Assembly: GCA_002394605.1 (NCBI GenBank)
Contig: DGUI01000011.1
Location: 73,504-137,503, forward strand
Direction of reading: 5' to 3'
Origin: Mageeibacillus sp. UBA4314
GTDB taxonomy: Bacteria; Bacillota; Clostridia; Saccharofermentanales; Saccharofermentanaceae
DNA: 64,000 nucleotides
Shown here: positions 59,792 through 64,000 of the stretch, piece by piece
How the letters are laid out: each line of letters begins with the position of its first letter
How positions within the stretch are numbered: the stretch's first letter is position 1
The notes under the pieces: model-generated
Seen by the model: only the letters and a program-made list of their open reading frames with translations
Told to the model about the DNA's origin: nothing
The model's database searches: none
Position numbers and translations under genes: made by a program

Positions 59792-61505
59792 CGCAAGCCA
59801 CCCCCTGCAGCCTGCAAAGTTCCCTGTAGCTCACAGACATCCTGTACAGATCTTTGTGCCCTGCGAAATAAGTGATCCTTCCGTCCTCGAGCAGCATGAT
59901 CCTGTCGAAATCCTTAACAGAGTTGATCTTCTGTGAGATCAGTATGACAGTAGGATGATTGGGAAGTTCATCAAGGTTATCGAGGAACTTCCGCTCCGTT
60001 TTGGCATCCAGTGCAGATGTGGAATCATCCAATATGACCACTCCCGGATTGCCTGCCAGTGTTCTTGCTATATTTATCCTCTGTTTCTGTCCGCCTGACA
60101 GTCCGGTACCAAGGGCATAAACTTTATAGTCATATCTCTCTTCTTTTGTATTGATAAATTCAGAGCTCATGGAGACTTCCGCAGCTTTGTCGATCATCTC
60201 CTTAGTGATACCTTCCCTGTCCAGAGAAATATTGTATCCTATGGTTCCGGTAAACATACCGGCTTTCTGAAGACATAAAGAAACCGCACCTGACCTGCTC
60301 TTATCAGTAAGATCCCTTATATCCGTATCATCTATTGTAACCGTTCCCGCCGTCGGCTCCAGTATTCCCGAGGCCAATGCCGCCAAAGTGGATTTGCCTG
60401 AGCCGGTCTTGCCGATTATCCCGATCTTCTCCCCCGGTGCTATATCGAATGTAAGATCCTTAAGCGAATCGTTGTTGGAATCAGGATACTTGAACGATAC
60501 ATTATCAAATCTCAGGCGGTGAGCTTCTGATTCGTTGCCCAGAACTTTATCCCCGCCATCGTCAATATCAAGTTTGAGGAACTTCTCGACTCTTCCTGCA
60601 CATACTACAGATCTGCTGACATTTACAATAAGATTGGCAAACTTTATTAACTCCACCAGGATCTGCGACATATAGTTATAAAGTGCCACCACTTCTCCCT
60701 GCGTGAGATCGCCGTAGGAAACATTAACAGCTCCCGTATATATCAGAAGACATATACACAGGTTAACGATAACAAAAGTTACCGGGTTAAGCAGAGTTGA
60801 CACTGAACCGGTCTTTTTCTGAAGGTACTTAAGCGCCGCATTCTGTCTTGCAAACCCTTCGTGATCGTCATCCTGTCTGTTGAAGCCTCTTATTACCTTG
60901 GCGCCTGTGATGCCGTTACCTGATCTTGTTACCAGCTTCTCCATCTCATCCCTTGTCCGTGAATTAAGAGGAATGAGCATCTTCATGTTTATCACGATAA
61001 AAACACTTAGGACGATCAGCATGATAACGAATATCAGAGACATTTTCGGGCTGACGGTTACTGCCATGATAAGTGCACCGAAGACGATAAAAGGTGATCG
61101 CAGAAGAAGTCTCAGGGTCAGATTTATACCTGATGAGATCTGGTTGCAGTCTGATGTAAGACCTGTGATCACTTTCGCAGTGCCGGTCTTCTCGAAAGTT
61201 CCGACAGACAGAGATGATATGTGTTTGTACAGGTCTCCTCTCAGTCTGCAAGTAATGCCTCCTGCTGCATAAGCGGCAAAATACTGGGCCGTAACCGCAC
61301 ATCCGAACCCAACAACGGCAAATACGATCAGAAGGATTACCCTCGAGGTGATATATGACCTGTCAGAATTTGCAATGCCGGTATCAATGAGTTCAGCCAC
61401 AACCAGCGGTACGATCAGCTCAAATACCGCCTCCAGGAGCTTAAAGGCAGGACTTAGGATGATCTCTTTAAGATATGATCTGAAATACTTGATCAATGTT
61501 CTCAT
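59784..61505 (-). CDS. ABC exporter half-transporter, subunit 1 (degenerate Walker B)
   Basis: This 573-residue half-transporter has six helices and an ATPase. Walker A is IGKTGSGKSTLAALASG (about 358-374) and the signature LSGGQKQRINIAR is normal. Walker B is VVILDDSTSALD, with Asp where the catalytic Glu normally stands. In known heterodimers such as LmrCD or TM287/288 one composite site is degenerate in the same manner. It overlaps the deaminase gene by 4 bases and the partner ABC gene by 8. Confidence 0.93.
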   Translation of the reverse strand: MRTLIKYFRSYLKEIILSPAFKLLEAVFELIVPLVVAELIDTGIANSDRSYITSRVILLIVFAVVGFGCAVTAQYFAAYAAGGITCRLRGDLYKHISSLSVGTFEKTGTAKVITGLTSDCNQISSGINLTLRLLLRSPFIVFGALIMAVTVSPKMSLIFVIMLIVLSVFIVINMKMLIPLNSRTRDEMEKLVTRSGNGITGAKVIRGFNRQDDDHEGFARQNAALKYLQKKTGSVSTLLNPVTFVIVNLCICLLIYTGAVNVSYGDLTQGEVVALYNYMSQILVELIKFANLIVNVSRSVVCAGRVEKFLKLDIDDGGDKVLGNESEAHRLRFDNVSFKYPDSNNDSLKDLTFDIAPGEKIGIIGKTGSGKSTLAALASGILEPTAGTVTIDDTDIRDLTDKSRSGAVSLCLQKAGMFTGTIGYNISLDREGITKEMIDKAAEVSMSSEFINTKEERYDYKVYALGTGLSGGQKQRINIARTLAGNPGVVILDDSTSALDAKTERKFLDNLDELPNHPTVILISQKINSVKDFDRIMLLEDGRITYFAGHKDLYRMSVSYRELCRLQGVACDE

Positions 61506-62764
61506 ACAAGATCTTTTTGCAACCTGTTACACATTCTGTATACTTCTTCAATATCCACGGAAGTAAACTTACCGTCTTCATAAAGTATCTTCCCGTCTGC
61601 CATGGTCATCTTTATGCAGGAATTATCCGCGCTGTAAACGATATTTCTAATGATATTATTCTCAGGCTGCATGGACGGCCTTGACATATCGATCATGATG
61701 ATATCAGCCTTCTTCCCCTCTGCCAGGACATCACTGTCATCAAGACCCATGCACAAGGCTCCGCCTGTTGTTCCTGCCTTAAGGATCTTATACGGATCGA
61801 CCGTTGCTGCATTACCCGTCATTGAATTTGACAGGACAGTATCCAGATACATCTCGCGAATCAGTGACAGACTGTTATTGGAACCTGCACCGTCAGTGCC
61901 TATGGCTATCTTCATATCAGAATCGATAAACTTATAAACAGGAGCAATACCGCTTGCAAGCTTCAAGTTAGAGCATGCGTTAAAAACCGACCACAGCCCC
62001 TTGGATCTGAACACCTCCATATCTTCATCCGTGAACCATACGCAATGGAATCCTCCGCCGCCGAAGTCAAATATCCCCATCCTGTCGAGAAGCACGGCAG
62101 GAGTTACGCCATATCTGTCCTTGCACCCTTCAACTTCAGCTCTCGTCTCACTGATATGGGTATATACGGGAGCCTTGTATTTATGAGCAAGCTGAGATAC
62201 GTACTCCATATTCTTCTTGCTGGTCGTATACTCAGCATGAAATCCCAGTTTGAACGAGACAAGAGGATCAAAGGAATTATATGTGTTGTAATTATCCTCA
62301 AGTTCATCTATCCCTCCGAAATCATTAGCCGAATCGCAGAATACGAGCCTGATACCGGATTCCACAGCCGCTTTGGCGGCTTCTCTCAGATGGAAATACA
62401 TATCAAAGCAGGCTGTGATCCCTCCTGATAAGTATTCGGCATAGGCAAGCTTCGTAAACCAGTAAATGTGTTCCGGTGTGAGCTTCGCCTCCCTCGGGAA
62501 GATGGCCTTAAACAGCCAGTCATTAAGTGAATACTCATCTGCTAATGATCTTGAGAAGGTCATACCTGAATGTGTATGCGCATTCTTAAGACCGGGCATC
62601 AGAATGTTCCTGTTGCAGTCGATCTGACTGTCCCACTTTATATCATTAGCCTTACCTTCACCTATATATGTTATCTTGCTTCCGCTTACCCACAATTCAC
62701 CCTCGATGATATTCTGATCTTCCATCGTAAGGATCCTTGCATTATAAAATCTGATATTTGCCAT
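61502..62764 (-). CDS. Amidohydrolase, SAH/MTA/5'-deoxyadenosine deaminase-like
   Basis: This 420-residue TIM-barrel amidohydrolase matches the MtaD/DadD family, which deaminates adenine nucleosides such as S-adenosylhomocysteine, methylthioadenosine or 5'-deoxyadenosine. Metal motifs are NAHTHSG (about 61-67, HxH), GFHAEYTT (about 174-181), YTHISETRAEV (about 201-211) and GTDGAGSNN (about 292-300). The substrate among these cannot be told. It is the first gene of the minus-strand run to the ABC exporter, and is divergent from the oxidoreductase gene. Confidence 0.9.
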   Translation of the reverse strand: MANIRFYNARILTMEDQNIIEGELWVSGSKITYIGEGKANDIKWDSQIDCNRNILMPGLKNAHTHSGMTFSRSLADEYSLNDWLFKAIFPREAKLTPEHIYWFTKLAYAEYLSGGITACFDMYFHLREAAKAAVESGIRLVFCDSANDFGGIDELEDNYNTYNSFDPLVSFKLGFHAEYTTSKKNMEYVSQLAHKYKAPVYTHISETRAEVEGCKDRYGVTPAVLLDRMGIFDFGGGGFHCVWFTDEDMEVFRSKGLWSVFNACSNLKLASGIAPVYKFIDSDMKIAIGTDGAGSNNSLSLIREMYLDTVLSNSMTGNAATVDPYKILKAGTTGGALCMGLDDSDVLAEGKKADIIMIDMSRPSMQPENNIIRNIVYSADNSCIKMTMADGKILYEDGKFTSVDIEEVYRMCNRLQKDLV

Positions 62765-62868
62765 TTATACACCTCAATCGTCTTTAGCTGCATTATATTT
62801 TACAATAAATAAGGCAAAACAGAAGATTTATGTTAGTATTATTAAAAACTTAAATAAGAGGACGATAA

Positions 62869-63972
62869 ATGAGCGATAAACTGTCAGTTCTGATAATCGG
62901 ATGCGGCCGCGTATCAGAGAAGCATATAAAGGCTATAAGTAAACTTAAGGACAAATACACACTTGCAGGTCTGTGCGATAACAACGAGGAAGCTGCACAT
63001 AGGATCATAAAGGGAGCAGGTCTTAAGGATGTTAAGGTATTTACAGACTACAAAGCGGCAATAGACGAACTTAGCCCTGACGTTACTGCTGTAACTGTTC
63101 CCTCAGGCCTTCATTATGCCATCGCAAGTTATGCAATGGAACACGGCTCACACATACTTCTTGAGAAGCCGATGGCCATGTCATCTTCCCAGTCCCGCGA
63201 GATCCATGAACTTGCAAAGAAATATGGCCGTAAGATCGCCATGGGGCACATCTACCGCTATCTGCCCGTCGTAGGTCTCCTGCAGGAAGACATTGCAAAA
63301 GGCATATACGGACGGGTTACCCACGGTACCATCTGCGTCAGATGGGGTCACGACAACGATTATTACGACAGTGCTGCCTGGAGAGGCACATGGAAAGCTG
63401 ACGGCGGTGCGCTTATGAACCAGACAATACATGCCATTGATCTTCTAATCTGGCTTATGGGTTCAGAGCCATGCGAAGCCAAGGCAATGATCGCAAGACG
63501 TCTGCGCAGCATAGAAGCTGAAGACCTCGGGTTTGCAGTGCTTAAACTTGAGAACGGGGCTTTGGCAAATATCGAGGGTGCCACCTGCACCGATCCTGCA
63601 AGACATATGGCTAACTTTTCGATATTCTGTGAGAAGGCTTCCCTGTCCATCGGTCTTAACTCAGGCAAGCCTAAGCTCGACCTGAGGCTCAACGGCGGCA
63701 AGAAGCTGAATAACAAGTATCTGAGACGCCAGCTGAAGGAATACGGTCTGTCATATACAATTGCTACGGCTCTTAATCCCCACCTTGGCATCTACAAGAA
63801 TCTTGCCGAGTCCATATCGACCGGTAAAGAGCCTCTGGCGGACAGCTATGCAGGTTATTCCTCTGTAGATACGCTTATGGGCATATATAAGTCAGCCAAG
63901 ACAGGCGAAGCAGTGGCTTTGCCGCTCACTGAAGACTTCGCTTCCGTGGACATGGCTGACTATGAATTATAA
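62869..63972 (+). CDS. Gfo/Idh/MocA-family oxidoreductase
   Basis: This 367-residue NAD(P)-dependent sugar dehydrogenase has the Rossmann start VLIIGCGRVSEKHIKAI (about 7-23), TVPSGLHYAI (about 75-84), the EKPMAMS Lys motif (about 97-103) and the catalytic-region NQTIHAIDLLIWLMG (about 183-197, with Asp and His). The pattern recalls WlbA-like enzymes of surface-sugar synthesis, but many substrates are known in the family. AGAGGAC precedes the ATG. The stop is 28 bases before the window end, so the downstream partners cannot be seen. Confidence 0.9.
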   Translation: MSDKLSVLIIGCGRVSEKHIKAISKLKDKYTLAGLCDNNEEAAHRIIKGAGLKDVKVFTDYKAAIDELSPDVTAVTVPSGLHYAIASYAMEHGSHILLEKPMAMSSSQSREIHELAKKYGRKIAMGHIYRYLPVVGLLQEDIAKGIYGRVTHGTICVRWGHDNDYYDSAAWRGTWKADGGALMNQTIHAIDLLIWLMGSEPCEAKAMIARRLRSIEAEDLGFAVLKLENGALANIEGATCTDPARHMANFSIFCEKASLSIGLNSGKPKLDLRLNGGKKLNNKYLRRQLKEYGLSYTIATALNPHLGIYKNLAESISTGKEPLADSYAGYSSVDTLMGIYKSAKTGEAVALPLTEDFASVDMADYEL

Positions 63973-64000
63973 AATTGCTGAAGTGAAAAGTTAATTTCTA

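Overview
The window looks like chromosomal DNA of a low-to-moderate GC Gram-positive anaerobe of the class Clostridia, plausibly a gut or rumen member of the Oscillospiraceae/Lachnospiraceae/Saccharofermentans neighbourhood. The evidence is two T-box leaders (thrS, leuA), strong AGGAGG-type ribosome sites with several TTG/GTG starts, lipoprotein signal peptides, an AgrC/LytTR-type two-component pair, a Thr-Pro-linker NlpC/P60 protein, a BspA-like leucine-rich surface protein, a GH5 glycosidase and CdaA. The family assignment is inference. There is no prophage, IS element, rRNA operon or CRISPR array. Most genes lie on the minus strand.

Layout. 1-1.25 kb: 5' part of an aconitase-family hydratase, a tandem hairpin repeat and a small toxin-like gene with a convergent antisense promoter (a candidate type I toxin-antitoxin module). 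1.2-6.6 kb: rRNA methyltransferase, a zinc-ribbon protein of unknown function, a cyclophilin lipoprotein, an M20 dipeptidase and an NlpC/P60 hydrolase. 6.6-14.6 kb: a palindrome cluster, thrS with its T-box, an HD-GYP protein, birA, a ComEA-like protein, a probably self-regulating XRE repressor and an O-antigen-ligase-type membrane protein. 14.6-27.4 kb: one long minus-strand run of GH5 cellulase, CapA-like protein, purE, purF, purN, purO, AICAR transformylase, a small membrane protein, purD, a nadD-yqeK fusion, rsfS and a large LRR/cell-wall-binding protein. 27.5-31.8 kb: a HEAT protein, a CdaA-YbbR fusion and two overlapping enzyme homologues that lack catalytic residues (M28-like and AroB-like). 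31.9-35.9 kb: gltX-glnS and two small genes. 36-43.8 kb: a zincin-like membrane protein, upp divergent from tudS, a flavin reductase, a GNAT-Ogt fusion, an orphan solute-binding lipoprotein, tRNA-Thr, an acyltransferase, and leuA with its T-box. 44-50.9 kb: a tightly overlapping run proC-rnhA-nudix-ftsK-cinA(C-terminal)-murJ. 51-64 kb: tRNA-Trp, a MATE pump, a CPBP protease with a GHKL/LytTR pair, then a deaminase, a heterodimeric ABC exporter, murD and a GNAT gene, and finally an oxidoreductase.

How genes work together. The purine genes supply PRA formation (purF), GAR synthesis (purD), GAR formylation (purN), the carboxylation-branch mutase (purE), AICAR formylation and IMP ring closure. 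The last two steps are split between a stand-alone transformylase and an archaeal-type PurO cyclohydrolase. The PurF homologue has lost its glutaminase nucleophile and its oxyanion-hole residues while keeping the PRPP loop and the Fe-S cysteines, which I consider the most unusual enzyme here. TudS and Upp, with overlapping divergent -10 boxes, could form a thiouracil-to-UMP salvage pair. The strongest self-contained system is the toxin/antisense module at 0.94-1.24 kb, where two well-spaced promoters face each other and the antisense RNA ends in a hairpin beside the toxin stop codon.
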